The notes under the pieces: model-generated | Told to the model about the DNA's origin: nothing | Databases searched by the model: none | What the model saw: only the letters and a program-made list of their open reading frames with translations | Assembly (NCBI GenBank): GCA_019310535.1 | Contig: JAFDED010000023.1 | Span: 1 to 55,470 of the forward strand | Direction: 5' to 3' | DNA length: 55,470 nucleotides | Source of the DNA: Deltaproteobacteria bacterium | GTDB lineage: Bacteria; Desulfobacterota; JAFDED01 | Shown: one piece after another, positions 8,496 to 17,823 of the stretch | How the letters are laid out: every line of letters starts with the position of its first letter | How positions within the stretch are numbered: position 1 is the first letter of the stretch | Made by a program: the position numbers and the translations under genes

Positions 8496-9716
8496 TCAGG
8501 CAGGCAAAACGGGGCCGCCGTTTCGTATGGCGTCTATAATGTCCACTGCCTGGCGGGCGGGTGCTACATCGTGAACGCGCACCATGCCGGCTCCGGCCAG
8601 GATACCGGCGGAGATGGACGCAAGGGTTCCCTCCACCCTCTGATTCACGTCCAGGTCAAGGATCCGGCCAATGAACGATTTCCTCGATGTCCCAAGGAGG
8701 ATGGGCCGGCCGAGACACCGCAGTTCACCCAGGCGCCGAATGATCTGAAGATTGTGCTCCATGGTCTTTCCGAACCCTATTCCGGGATCCACAACAATCT
8801 GCTCCGGGTCAACGCCGCTTTGCAAAGCCGCCTGGATGCTCTCATGAAGGTACGCGATGATCTCACCCATGAGATCCTCGTAGTGGGGATTCTTCTGCAT
8901 GTCCCGTGGGGTTCCCTGTATATGCATCAGGATCAGAGGAACGCCGGCCCTTGCGGCTGTGGAACCCATCTCCGGGTCAAACCGCAACGCACTGATATCG
9001 TTGATCATCTGCGCTCCGGCTGCAATGGCCTGGCTGGCTATCTCTGCCTTATAGGTATCGATGGAAATAGGCACTGATGTGCGGGAGGCCAATTGCTCGA
9101 TAACCGGGAGCACCCTGCGCAACTCCTCTTCCTGGGATGTAGGGTCAGTCCCCGGCCGGGTTGATTCCCCACCCACGTCCAGGATATCCGCGCCCTCCTC
9201 AACCATGCGCAGTCCATGGTCCACAGCCCGGGCCGTACCGTAGAAAAGTCCGCCGTCTGAAAAGGAATCAGGAGTAACGTTAAGTACCCCGACGACCAGG
9301 GTCCTGGCCCCGCAGTTCAGGATTGTGCGCGGGCACCGGAGGGTGAAGTCCCTGCGTTGAAGGTTTTCGAGGAGCCGGCGGATCTCTTCTCCAACCTTTT
9401 TCAGTCCAAAAGGTTGAACCCTCAGTTTTGGCCACAAGGCTTGAAAATGCCGAAGGTCACCCATGAGGACCACGTCGGTGGCCTCTTCCCCCATAGCCGC
9501 GGCCTGGCGGGAGACCGCGGCGTCTCCCCCCAGCGAGAGCATGGACTGTTTCAATATATTGGCCGCCTGTGCTTTGCGAGACTTGATTTTCAGCTTCAGG
9601 TGGATCATCTTGGGCGTCATTATTCGAATGCCGCCTTCATCTACCCCCACTTCTTCCAGATAGGATCTGGCCTCCCGGAGGTTGGCAACTTCAAGGTGAT
9701 GGATGGGTACAGACAT
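8496..9716 (-). CDS. folP: Dihydropteroate synthase with N-terminal extension
   Basis: Condenses 6-hydroxymethyl-dihydropterin diphosphate with p-aminobenzoate in folate synthesis. The catalytic TIM barrel occupies about residues 140-406, with VVGVLNVTPDSFSDGG, DVGGESTRPG, INDISAL, LMHIQGTP, VDPGIGFGKT and LLGTSRKSFIG motifs. The first about 130 residues form an extra domain not needed in classical 280-aa FolP. It contains IRIMTPKMIHLKLKIKS and TDVVLMGDLRHFQAL segments, and I recall similar extensions in some archaeal and deltaproteobacterial proteins. Start chosen at ATG 9716 because upstream codons run into the repeat tract. Lies downstream of ftsH on the same strand, the common order tilS-ftsH-folP. 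Confidence 0.93.
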   Translation of the reverse strand: MSVPIHHLEVANLREARSYLEEVGVDEGGIRIMTPKMIHLKLKIKSRKAQAANILKQSMLSLGGDAAVSRQAAAMGEEATDVVLMGDLRHFQALWPKLRVQPFGLKKVGEEIRRLLENLQRRDFTLRCPRTILNCGARTLVVGVLNVTPDSFSDGGLFYGTARAVDHGLRMVEEGADILDVGGESTRPGTDPTSQEEELRRVLPVIEQLASRTSVPISIDTYKAEIASQAIAAGAQMINDISALRFDPEMGSTAARAGVPLILMHIQGTPRDMQKNPHYEDLMGEIIAYLHESIQAALQSGVDPEQIVVDPGIGFGKTMEHNLQIIRRLGELRCLGRPILLGTSRKSFIGRILDLDVNQRVEGTLASISAGILAGAGMVRVHDVAPARQAVDIIDAIRNGGPVLPA

Positions 9717-9756
9717 TGTTTTCTCTTGATTTTCGATCTGTTTTGCCCTGGTACAA

Positions 9757-9908
9757 AGGATCAAGGTGCAAGGTTCAAGGATCAAGGATCAAGGAGAAAG
9801 GTGCAAGGTTCAAGGTAAAAGGTGCAAGGTTTCTGGGAACAGCGGATCTGCTAAAAACCCACTTTTATGTCGCACGCCGGATCAAGGTGAAAGGTTCAAG
9901 GTGAAAGG
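9757..9908. repeat. Degenerate 7-nt tandem repeat between ftsH and folP
   Basis: Tandem heptamers of the form cAAGGNN (AAGGTGC, AAGGTTC, AAGGATC, AAGGAGA) run from 9757 to about 9830, are interrupted by about 50 nt of unique sequence, and resume at about 9882-9908. The array lies just upstream of folP. A related array in reverse orientation lies in the 3' end of ftsH, so the two could pair in the ftsH-folP transcript. Confidence 0.85.
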
Positions 9909-10019
9909 ATAACTCAGAGGGGTGGACGATGGCTTAAAGAGGTAATGAAATATCATCGATGCTGAGCGGTCTTATCAAGACCAGAAGAGGTTTATCAATA
10001 ACAGCCGAAATATCAGGCA

Positions 10020-12077
10020 TTAACCTTGCACCTTTCTCCTTTCACCTTGCTCCTTTGACCTTTCTCCTTTATCCTTTGACCTTGCACCTTGATCCTTTGG
10101 CCTTGATCCTTGATCCTTTGGCCTTGATCCTTGCACCTTTGACCTTTCACCTTGATCCTTTGACCTTGATCCTTTCTCTTTTATCCTTTGACCTTTTTCT
10201 TTTTTATCCCCATCGTCAACCTGTTCTTGGGCGTTGGCTGCTGCTTCATGATCACTGTTTGTTATCGCCGGCTCGTGATCAATCTCGGGAAGTTTGTCTC
10301 CCTTGATGATAATGTCGATTTGTTGGGCGTCCAGCACCTCTCGCTCGAGGAGTGCCGAAGCCAGCCGATGCAGTATATCCTGGTTTTCCTTGAGGATGGT
10401 GCACGCCTTGTTGTAACAATCGGTGACGATCCTGGTAATCTCCTGGTCGATTTTAATGGCGGTCTTTTCGCTGTAATCTCGATGTTGGGCGATTTCCCGG
10501 CCCAAGAAGATCTGTTCCTCCTGCTGACCGTAGGTCAAAGGGCCCAGATTGCTCATGCCATATTCACAGACCATCTTGCGGGCCCAGTCAGTGGAGACCT
10601 CGATGTCGTTTTTTGCGCCGGTGGTCTGGTGGCCCAGGATCAACTCCTCTGCCGCCCGTCCTCCCATGCGTACGCAGATGCTGTTCTGAATATATTCGCG
10701 AGTATACGTGTGTCTGTCGTCCTCCGGGAGTTGCTGGGTAGTTCCCATTGCTTGACCGCGGGGAATGATGGTGACTTTGTGGATGGGGTCGGTGCCTGGG
10801 AGAAATTTGGCCACCAGGGCGTGCCCGGCCTCATGATAGGCGGTGTTGCGTTTTTCTTCATTGCTGATGATCATGCTTTTCCGTTCGACGCCCATCAGGA
10901 CTTTGTCCTTGGCCATTTCAAGATCTTCCATGTGGACAACATCTTTACCGTAGCGGGCTGCCAGCAGAGCGGCTTCGTTGACCAGGTTCGCCAGATCGGC
11001 TCCGGTGAATCCGGGGGTGCCTCGCGATATAACCTCCAGCTTTACATCATCCGCCAGTGGTGTACGTTTGGCGTGTACCGTAAGGATCTCGGCGCGCCCT
11101 TTTGCGTCGGGAGGCGGCACAATGACCTGGCGATCGAACCGGCCCGGTCTCAGCAGGGCGGGATCCAGCACGTCGGGGCGGTTAGTGGCCGCGACGAGAA
11201 TAACCCCTTCATTGGATTCGAACCCGTCCATCTCGACCAGGAGCTGATTCAGGGTCTGTTCCCGTTCATCGTGGCCGCCGCCGAGTCCCGCACCTCGGTG
11301 GCGTCCCACCGCGTCAATCTCGTCAATGAAGATAATACAGGGCGCGTTCTTTTTCCCCTGAAGAAACAGATCCCTCACGCGGGAAGCCCCCACGCCCACA
11401 AACATCTCCACGAAGTCCGAGCCGCTGATGCTGAAAAAAGGAACCCCCGCTTCACCCGCAATGGCCCGGGCCAACAAGGTCTTTCCCGTTCCCGGTGCAC
11501 CCATCAGGAGCACCCCTTTGGGGATTTTCCCCCCCAGCTTGGTGAACTTTTTGGGGTCCTTTAAAAAGTCTATGATTTCCGAAAGCTCCTCCTTGGCCTC
11601 GTCTATTCCGGCCACGTCTGCAAAGGTCGCTTTCTGGTGTTTTTCGTTGAGGAGCCTGGCGCGGCTTTTGCCAAAAGACATGGCCTTGCCGCCCCCCGAT
11701 TGCATCTGCCTCATGAAAAATATCCACACCCCGATGAGCAAAAGCATGGGAAACCATGAGATAAGGATGGTCATATACCACGGGGAATCTTCCTTGGGCT
11801 TGGCAATGATCTTGACTTTCTTATCCATGAGCATCTGCGTAAGCTCGGCGTCCCGGGGGGCAAAGCTCTTGAACTCCTTTCCGTCCATAAACTTGCCGCT
11901 GATTTCGCTTCCCTTTATGGTGACTTCCAGAATGTTTCCCCGATTCAACGCGGTTACAAAGTCGCTGAATATGAGGTTTTCTTGTCTGCTTTTCGGTTGA
12001 TTAAACAGGTTGAACAGAAGGATCATGATCAGGCTGATGACCAGCCAGAGCGCAATATTTTTATAAAATGGATTCAC
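10020..12077 (-). CDS. ftsH: ATP-dependent zinc metalloprotease FtsH
   Basis: Membrane-bound AAA+ protease that degrades misassembled membrane proteins and regulatory substrates. The start is taken as GTG 12077, with GAGG 7 nt upstream; a longer ATG start at 12101 is possible. Two membrane helices flank a short periplasmic domain (helix 1 about 5-25, helix 2 about 105-125). The AAA module has Walker A GAPGTGKT near residue 190, Walker B IIFIDEID, and the arginine-finger region LRPGRFDRQ. The peptidase has HEAGH near residue 416 and the third zinc ligand in the following helices. The last about 60 residues are an unusual basic, repetitive tail built on KDQGSRP-like heptads, encoded by the 7-nt repeat array. 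The body of the protein looks intact, so the tail is probably dispensable. Confidence 0.96.
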   Translation of the reverse strand: MNPFYKNIALWLVISLIMILLFNLFNQPKSRQENLIFSDFVTALNRGNILEVTIKGSEISGKFMDGKEFKSFAPRDAELTQMLMDKKVKIIAKPKEDSPWYMTILISWFPMLLLIGVWIFFMRQMQSGGGKAMSFGKSRARLLNEKHQKATFADVAGIDEAKEELSEIIDFLKDPKKFTKLGGKIPKGVLLMGAPGTGKTLLARAIAGEAGVPFFSISGSDFVEMFVGVGASRVRDLFLQGKKNAPCIIFIDEIDAVGRHRGAGLGGGHDEREQTLNQLLVEMDGFESNEGVILVAATNRPDVLDPALLRPGRFDRQVIVPPPDAKGRAEILTVHAKRTPLADDVKLEVISRGTPGFTGADLANLVNEAALLAARYGKDVVHMEDLEMAKDKVLMGVERKSMIISNEEKRNTAYHEAGHALVAKFLPGTDPIHKVTIIPRGQAMGTTQQLPEDDRHTYTREYIQNSICVRMGGRAAEELILGHQTTGAKNDIEVSTDWARKMVCEYGMSNLGPLTYGQQEEQIFLGREIAQHRDYSEKTAIKIDQEITRIVTDCYNKACTILKENQDILHRLASALLEREVLDAQQIDIIIKGDKLPEIDHEPAITNSDHEAAANAQEQVDDGDKKEKGQRIKEKGSRSKDQGERSKVQGSRPKDQGSRPKDQGARSKDKGERSKEQGERRKVQG
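10024..10197. repeat. 7-nt tandem repeat inside the 3' end of ftsH
   Basis: On the plus strand this is a run of CCTTNNN heptamers (CCTTGCA, CCTTTCT, CCTTTGA, CCTTGAT). Read on the ftsH strand it is AAGGNNN, as in the array at 9757-9908 but oppositely oriented. Because 7 is not a multiple of 3, the array encodes a 7-residue protein repeat, and loss or gain of one unit would change the frame of the FtsH tail. Confidence 0.88.
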
Positions 12078-12179
12078 CCGCTCACCTCGCGAAGGATACA
12101 TAAACCGGAAAGAAAGAATGTATAAAATCCTGATACCAATTTATTATACCATGATCACCGGCTTGGCAACAAAAATAAT

Positions 12180-13574
12180 CTATTCTTTCAGTGGGGTCAT
12201 CTCCACTGTAAGAACTGGTGCTTTCCAGCGCCTCACCTTGAAGCGCTCATCAACCCGAAGGCCCACAACCCAGGCGATCTGTTGCCGGCTGATGAGGAGA
12301 GGCGTTCGTGCCCTCGATGAGCGGGGTATGCATTGGTTGATGAAGAAGCCCTTCAATTTCATCGGCGCTTCCATCCCCAAAGGTTGAAACCTGTCCCCCG
12401 GCCATGGATTGCGGAGTGTAAGGGGGAAAGCACATCGCTCGGCGTCGAGGTAGGCGCGCCCCGGTGGGCTTTGCTTCACGTCCAGTCCAAGAGCGTCGGG
12501 GCGAAGTTGGAAAGTGAGACGCATTCTCGGGACTGGAAGCCATAAGGTGCCTGGCTCCTGGATCACGTGATAAAAATCACTGTTCGTTTCTTTTGTGCGC
12601 TTCTTGACATCCAAACTTTCATACTCGGTGCTCACGGTGATTCCACCGGGCAGATGAAGACGACGGGATCTGCCTTCCTTTTTGATCATCTGCAAAATAG
12701 AATGGATGTGACCGAAACTCAATCCCCGGGTAGTTCCGGCAATCGATGCTACGGCGTGCCGGATCAACCGGGCTTGAACGGCGGGCTGCATGGCGGCAAC
12801 TGCTCTTCTGTCCATCCTGAGCATACCGTCTCTTCGCTCAACCAGCGCCTGCATGAAGAACCTTTCGGCCTCTCCGGTGAGATACTCATCCTCCCATGCC
12901 GCGATGGAGAGGATGCGCAGCAAGGCCTCGTTGACCCTGGGATTGAATCGTTCCTCCAGGAATGGTATAAGCGTATGCCGTATTCGGTTGCGGAGGTAAG
13001 ACTGGGAGCGATTCGAACTGTCCTCGATAAAGGGTATGTTCTTTTGCGCCAGATATGCCAGGATCTCGCCTTTCCTTATGCGGATCAGCGGCCGGATCAC
13101 CTCGCCCCGTATTGGTGGTATCCCTCGAAGTCCGCTCATGCCGGTGCCCTGAATCAGATTCATGAGAGCCCATTCGATGCAGTCGTCAGCATGGTGTCCA
13201 AGCGCAATGCGCCTGGCGCCGCGGGATCGAGCTACCCTGTGGAAGTGAAAGTATCGCGCGTCCCGGGCGTTTTGCTGGATAGAGCCGCCTTCTTTCCTTA
13301 AAGAGGTCAGTGTGATGACCTCGAAAGGGATTTCCAACCCTTCGGCCTGACCTCGGGCAAACTCGGCATCCCTGGTGGATTCTTCACCTCTCAATCCGTG
13401 GTTGACGTGAACCGCCTCCAACCGGATGTCCCTTTCATTTCGCAATTGATGAAGGGCATGCAGAAGGACCGTGGAGTCCGGCCCCCCGGAAATTCCTATC
13501 ACAACTCCGTCTCCTGGGGCGAACATACGCATCTCGTCAATGGTGCTCCTGATTTTCTCCATTAAAAGGGACAC
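12180..13574 (-). CDS. tilS: tRNA(Ile)-lysidine synthetase
   Basis: Converts C34 of tRNA-Ile(CAU) to lysidine, so that it reads AUA and accepts isoleucine. The N-type ATP pyrophosphatase motif GISGGPDSTVLLHAL is near the N-terminus. EAVHVNHGLRG, GHHADDCIEW and SYLRNRIRHTLIPFLE are also family hallmarks. The C-terminal substrate-recognition domain (LRNPWPGDRFQPLGM, then INQCIPRSSRARTPLL and WVVGLRVDERF) is complete. The start is uncertain: GTG 13574 has GGAGGG 7 nt upstream, while an ATG at 13619 would add 15 residues. Upstream of ftsH with a gap of about 100 nt and probably in the same operon. Confidence 0.93.
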   Translation of the reverse strand: MSLLMEKIRSTIDEMRMFAPGDGVVIGISGGPDSTVLLHALHQLRNERDIRLEAVHVNHGLRGEESTRDAEFARGQAEGLEIPFEVITLTSLRKEGGSIQQNARDARYFHFHRVARSRGARRIALGHHADDCIEWALMNLIQGTGMSGLRGIPPIRGEVIRPLIRIRKGEILAYLAQKNIPFIEDSSNRSQSYLRNRIRHTLIPFLEERFNPRVNEALLRILSIAAWEDEYLTGEAERFFMQALVERRDGMLRMDRRAVAAMQPAVQARLIRHAVASIAGTTRGLSFGHIHSILQMIKKEGRSRRLHLPGGITVSTEYESLDVKKRTKETNSDFYHVIQEPGTLWLPVPRMRLTFQLRPDALGLDVKQSPPGRAYLDAERCAFPLTLRNPWPGDRFQPLGMEAPMKLKGFFINQCIPRSSRARTPLLISRQQIAWVVGLRVDERFKVRRWKAPVLTVEMTPLKE

Positions 13575-13619
13575 GGATATTCCCTCCAGAGGAAAAGCCA
13601 ACTCTCTAAAATGATTCAT

Positions 13620-14084
13620 TAATTATTATAAGCACCTCCCATCAAAAATACAAGTGAAAAGCCCATAAAAAGGGTAAAATACGCCTGAAAAGCTTTATCA
13701 TTCGCAGCCCTGGCCCAGGATTGCGTCCTTCGTGCGGAGAAAATCCATGAACATGCCGTGCATACAAGCGCTCCGTGATCGTTCATGATAGAAAAGTGAT
13801 CTATTTTATTCATTCAAATCCATTGAGGTTTCGCTGGTCTAAAGAGAAGTGCATGATAAAGAGAATGCAGTGTTTTTGCTCTCTTTCAGGGCTTCAGCAG
13901 TTCGGAAGGCCCTTGACTGAAGGGCTTAATTCTTTGGGCATGTTTCATGCTTTAAGGATGGGTATGTAATTCTATGCTGGTGCACTTGGATGTGAGCTTT
14001 ATTGATGATGAATATGTATCTCATCTACAAGTATTCATTCAAGCGGGCATTAGTGAAAAATAAGTTGCTTTTTATGAATCTCGT
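13620..14084. other. Intergenic region between divergent tilS and receiver gene
   Basis: About 460 nt. It must hold the tilS promoter (minus strand) and the promoter of the gene at 14085 (plus strand). I see AT-rich stretches near 13620-13640 and 13990-14080 but no convincing sigma-70 or sigma-54 pair, no RNA gene and no conserved coding potential. Confidence 0.4.
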
Positions 14085-14735
14085 ATGGTAAAAAGAGCTA
14101 ATCAATTTAATAAAAGCAAAATGTGCAATTCAGGAAGAATTCTGGTCGTGGAGACCATGAAAGAATTGCGGATTTTTTGGATTCACATCCTGCAGGAATG
14201 GGGATATGAGGTATGGCCGGCAGATTCGGGATTACAAGCCATGGGCATGATTGAGAAGGATACGTATCATTTGGTGGTCTTGGACTTATGGATGCCGGAG
14301 ATGGAAGGCATGGATCTGCTGCGGCAGATCCGGAAACTTCGGTCGAGGTTACCTGTCATGCTTTTCTCCACCCGGCCGGGTATGAAGGGACTTGTCGAGG
14401 CCCTCCGCCATGAGGCATGCGATTACATTACCGGCTGTGAACCCATGGAAGGTATCTTTTACAGGATTGAGAATCTCATTAGCCGCTTTAAGCTGGAACT
14501 GACTTTACATGAGATAATCAATAGAATTAGCGATGTCTCCCATTGTATCAGCCAGCCTCTCAGTGCTATCCAGATTCAGTGTGATATTCTCCTGAGCGAG
14601 AATGGTGAGTCCCTTCCATATAAAAGTGACATCGAGCATATAGGTAGTTGTGTAAAGCGAATTTCTGATATCGTGTCGAATATGAGATCAATGACTAAAT
14701 CCTTGTCCATCCGGTCGCCTGCTGGGCATGGATAA
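14085..14735 (+). CDS. Degenerate receiver domain fused to an orphan DHp-like helix pair
   Basis: A 216-aa protein. Residues about 17-130 follow the receiver fold (RILVVETMKELRIFW..., VVLDLWMPEMEGMDLL with Asp 67). The usual acidic pair is reduced to a single Glu (VVET) and the conserved Lys of the KP motif is missing (YITGCEP), so phosphorylation chemistry is doubtful. Residues about 140-205 resemble a histidine-kinase DHp hairpin: SDVSHCISQPLSAIQIQCDILL aligns with SGVAHELNNPLTGIQGYSEYLL of the kinase at 4318-5817, with His 153 at the acceptor position. No ATPase domain follows; the protein ends at residue 216. It could be a phosphotransfer or inhibitor partner for the hybrid kinase 550 nt downstream. 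An alternative start is ATG 14121. Confidence 0.75.
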   Translation: MVKRANQFNKSKMCNSGRILVVETMKELRIFWIHILQEWGYEVWPADSGLQAMGMIEKDTYHLVVLDLWMPEMEGMDLLRQIRKLRSRLPVMLFSTRPGMKGLVEALRHEACDYITGCEPMEGIFYRIENLISRFKLELTLHEIINRISDVSHCISQPLSAIQIQCDILLSENGESLPYKSDIEHIGSCVKRISDIVSNMRSMTKSLSIRSPAGHG

Positions 14736-15288
14736 GTCCCAAGTTTTATATGAGCCGCAGAAATACTGATGATGCGTGTCGGGAACATGACATTCGCTTT
14801 GCAATGAATAATATTTGTCCATGGAACAGCTATATCTCAAACTTTATCCAGAGGTTTGCCCGGCTCCGGCCCATTCATTTTTTGAAGGAAAACCGCGGTG
14901 AATAAAAAATAAAAGCCCTGAAACCCTCATGGGTGGTAGTATGAAATAAACAATTTTTTTTGCCAATTATTGGATAGTATTGATTTTGCTTGAATTGTCT
15001 TATTTCTTCCATTTTGTTAAGTAATTGAACTTATTAAGAATTGGCATGAATATTGCTTTGTTAAAATATTGAACAAATCTATCTAAACTCCGATCTTTGC
15101 CACATGGGCATACTTGTACTCACAAAAGAGGTTTTTTCCATCGTTTGCAAAATGAAGGGGAAAAATCCTTGGAGATTATATCCCGCCCGGAACATTAATC
15201 GATCTTCCCGTATATGATTTTTTCTTGGAAGACGGTGGTTTACATTGAATGGCAGCGGATTTCATGACTCTTTCATGGGGAGGGGAGA
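14736..15288. other. AT-rich intergenic region upstream of hybrid kinase
   Basis: A 553-nt gap, clearly richer in A and T than the flanking genes. It holds one good candidate sigma-54 promoter (15041-15057). I see no gene or RNA in it. If the sigma-54 site is real, the 5' untranslated leader of the downstream kinase would be about 220 nt. Confidence 0.5.
15041..15057 (+). promoter_or_regulatory. Candidate sigma-54 promoter
   Basis: TTGGCATGAATATTGCT matches the sigma-54 consensus (TTGGCAC-N5-TTGCT) with GG at 15043-15044, GC at 15055-15056 and exactly 10 nt between them. It lies in an AT-rich gap about 230 nt before the hybrid kinase. An RpoN-dependent activator would be needed; only a decayed remnant of such a protein is visible in this window (31956-32205). 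Confidence 0.55.
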
Positions 15289-16968
15289 ATGAAGCGAAAT
15301 CATCGTGAGTTGAAACTAAAAGATGGCGAAGATCTTATTAATGCGTATTTCAGATCCCGGCGGAAAAGTACTGCGCACAGGCAATGGGAGACAAACCGGA
15401 AGTTTCAGGTCTTAATGGAGGTATGCCCGTATCCCGTCTTTGTGCTCGATGAGGAAAATCGCATCACTGATTGCAATCATCTTTCGGCAGAATGTTTGGG
15501 ATACAGCCAGGAAGAGCTCATTGGCAAACCTTTTGCGCACTTGCTGAGACCGAAATCTAAAGAACTTTTCACTGCAGGCCTGCCACATTTGCCTTGGAGG
15601 GGGAGACCGGGTGAACCCTTCCAGTTCGTCATGAAGGGTGGGGAGACCCTCTCCTTTGACGTACAGTGGTATCCCATACATGATGAGATGAAAACAAACC
15701 ACGGTTTTGTTTGTACCCTCCATGAGAGCGACCCTTGCAGTCCACGTAAAGGGAAAAAACATGAACCCTGGAACCACCTGGCAAATTGGGCCGGGATGAT
15801 TGATGACCTGAAGAAGACCCGACAGTTGCTACAGGAAACGCGCCTTCAATTGATTCGATCCGAAAAGCTCGCTCTCTTTGGGCAGTTGATCTCTGGGGTA
15901 GCACACGAATTGAACAACCTCCTTACCAGTATATGTGGATTTTCCCAGTTGATCGTAACCAGGCATCAGCTTTCGCCTTCCGTTCACAAAGATTTGATGA
16001 AAATAGCAGACGAAGCCCAGCGGGCAGGGGGTATTATTCACAATTTGCAAAAATTCGGCCGCGATCGTTCCGCCACCAAGTCGTCGGTTCAACTGCGCTC
16101 GATTATAGATCGCACCATAGAGCTCATGGAATACACTCTTCGAGTCAACAATATCCACGTTGAAAAAAAATACGACCCGCAAGTGCCCTTTTTGTATGGT
16201 GATAATTATCAACTCCAACAAGTGTTCCTGAATATTTTGCAAAACGCGGAATATGCCATCGCATCCACCAGGAGGTCGGGGCTGATCCGAATCACCTTCC
16301 GCCTGATGGCGAAAGAGAAAAAAGTCCGAATTTTCTTTTGCAACAATGGTCCGCACATCCCTACTGGAAATCTCGACAAGATTTTCAAGCCTTTTTTCAC
16401 TACCAAACCAGAGGACAAGGGAACGGGCCTTGGCCTGTTCATAAGTTCGGCCATCATCAAAGATCATGGCGGAACGATCCATGTCCGGTCAAAAAAAGGC
16501 AAGGGCGTGGCATTCATGATCGACCTTCCCGTCCCTGATGATTTGAGTGCCAAAGCGCTTTTTCCGGAACCGGTGGAGGTTCGGCCTGTTGTAAAGCCAG
16601 TGTCCCGGAAGAGAATCCTGGTGGTTGATGATGAGATGTCCATCGTGGAACTTATGGAAAAGGCACTGTCCTCCAGAGGACATACTGTGGATTACGTCTT
16701 ACGAAGCGAGGAGGCTCTGGAGAAAATAATCAAAGGCAATTACGATGTCATCCTCTGCGATATTAAAATGCCCGGAATGAGCGGTCCCGCGATTTATCAT
16801 GCCGTGAAAAAATTAGATATGGAAAAAGCCCAAAAATTTATATTCTGCACGGGTGATACCATGGGCGAGGCAACGCTCAATTTTTTCAGACAGCACCCAT
16901 TGCCCACACTGGAGAAGCCCTTCCGCCTCGAGGCAGTGTTCGAGCTAATTGATGCCGCAGGCGGTTGA
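15289..16968 (+). CDS. Hybrid histidine kinase PAS-HisKA-HATPase-REC
   Basis: A 559-aa soluble hybrid kinase. The PAS domain lies at about 40-150 (FQVLMEVCPYPVFVLDEENRITDCNHLSAECLG). DHp has the acceptor His near residue 206 (GVAHELNNLLTS, with Leu replacing the common Pro). The ATPase domain (about 310-420) has LNILQNAEYAI, FCNNGPHI in place of the usual DxGxG box, and GTGLGLFISSAI. The C-terminal receiver (about 440-559) has VVDDE, Asp near 491 (ILCDIKMPG) and Lys in LEKPF. Strong GGAGGGGAG before the ATG. The G1 box variation (NNGPHI for D-GPGI) leaves catalytic efficiency uncertain. Confidence 0.92.
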   Translation: MKRNHRELKLKDGEDLINAYFRSRRKSTAHRQWETNRKFQVLMEVCPYPVFVLDEENRITDCNHLSAECLGYSQEELIGKPFAHLLRPKSKELFTAGLPHLPWRGRPGEPFQFVMKGGETLSFDVQWYPIHDEMKTNHGFVCTLHESDPCSPRKGKKHEPWNHLANWAGMIDDLKKTRQLLQETRLQLIRSEKLALFGQLISGVAHELNNLLTSICGFSQLIVTRHQLSPSVHKDLMKIADEAQRAGGIIHNLQKFGRDRSATKSSVQLRSIIDRTIELMEYTLRVNNIHVEKKYDPQVPFLYGDNYQLQQVFLNILQNAEYAIASTRRSGLIRITFRLMAKEKKVRIFFCNNGPHIPTGNLDKIFKPFFTTKPEDKGTGLGLFISSAIIKDHGGTIHVRSKKGKGVAFMIDLPVPDDLSAKALFPEPVEVRPVVKPVSRKRILVVDDEMSIVELMEKALSSRGHTVDYVLRSEEALEKIIKGNYDVILCDIKMPGMSGPAIYHAVKKLDMEKAQKFIFCTGDTMGEATLNFFRQHPLPTLEKPFRLEAVFELIDAAGG

Positions 16969-17010
16969 TTTAGTCTCAGTAAATCGCCCTTACTGCTTAC
17001 AATGAGTGTT

Positions 17011-17823
17011 TCAAACATTGTTGTGAAAAGTAACCTTCTTTCGCAATGTGACCCGGGGTGTTCCTGTCTCGGGGTTCGTATCCACCAGGACGGGCAAGCC
17101 ATATACCTTTTCAATATCAGCTTTCGTGATTACATTTCCCGGTGTGCCGATACTATGGATCCTCCCGGCATTGAACAGCACGATCCTGTCACAATAGGCT
17201 GACGCCAGGTTGATGTCTTGAGTTACCACCGCAATCGTCATGCCCTGGTCATTATTGAGTCGCTGCATGAGATCCATGATATTGGCCTGGTGGCCGATGT
17301 CAAGAAAGGCGGTAGCCTCATCCATCAGAATCATGGAGGGATTCTGGGCCAGGGCTCGGGCGATGAAGACCCTCTGATGCTCTCCTCCTGACAGTTCGCT
17401 GAGATCACGATCTGCAAGGTGGGAGATGTTGGTCATCTCCATAGCCCATTGAACTGTTTCCATATCCCGGCGTCTCTCGAACTCCAAAAGCCCGAGATGA
17501 GGCGATCGGCCCATCATCACCATCTCCAATACGGTGAACCTGAATGCAAGTTCCTTCACCTGGGGAACGACCGCCACTTTTTGCGCTATCTGTCTGCGGC
17601 TCATCCTTGGAACCGACTCCCCGTCGAGAAGGACTTCTCCTCGGTTGGGCAAAAGCTCTCCGTTTAAGATCTTGAGGAAGGTAGTCTTGCCCGATCCATT
17701 GGGCCCGATGATCCCGAGAAACTCTCCCCCCTCGATGGTGCAGTGTATGCCGCGCAATACCTCCTGCCTGCCGTACCCGAACCGTATATCGCGGCAACTC
17801 GCGTAAATTCCACGCAGGTTCAT
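17011..17823 (-). CDS. btuD: ABC transporter ATP-binding protein of the FecE/BtuD type
   Basis: A 270-aa cytoplasmic ATPase from ATG 17823, which overlaps the permease stop (ATGA). Walker A IIGPNGSGKTT, Q-loop VVPQ, signature LSGGEHQR, and Walker B ILMDEATAFLD are present; the last has Ala for the usual Pro in DEP. It forms the importer with the two genes upstream. Position inside the corrinoid locus argues for cobamide import, although the FecE/BtuD family also serves siderophores and haem. The gene symbol rests on context. Confidence 0.88.
   Translation of the reverse strand: MNLRGIYASCRDIRFGYGRQEVLRGIHCTIEGGEFLGIIGPNGSGKTTFLKILNGELLPNRGEVLLDGESVPRMSRRQIAQKVAVVPQVKELAFRFTVLEMVMMGRSPHLGLLEFERRRDMETVQWAMEMTNISHLADRDLSELSGGEHQRVFIARALAQNPSMILMDEATAFLDIGHQANIMDLMQRLNNDQGMTIAVVTQDINLASAYCDRIVLFNAGRIHSIGTPGNVITKADIEKVYGLPVLVDTNPETGTPRVTLRKKVTFHNNV

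Noticed and set aside
9357..9818. Plus-strand open frames across folP and the repeat tract
   Set aside because: They are antisense to conserved folP codons, and their repetitive tails come from the heptamer array.
9757..10197. CRISPR array
   Set aside because: The units are 7 nt, degenerate and without spacers. No cas gene is in the window.
10188..11564. Long plus-strand open frame of 458 codons opposite ftsH
   Set aside because: Antisense to the highly conserved AAA and protease domains of FtsH. No protein motif on this strand.
13775..13969. Small plus-strand gene between tilS and the receiver gene
   Set aside because: No ribosome-binding site, odd composition and no recognisable motif.
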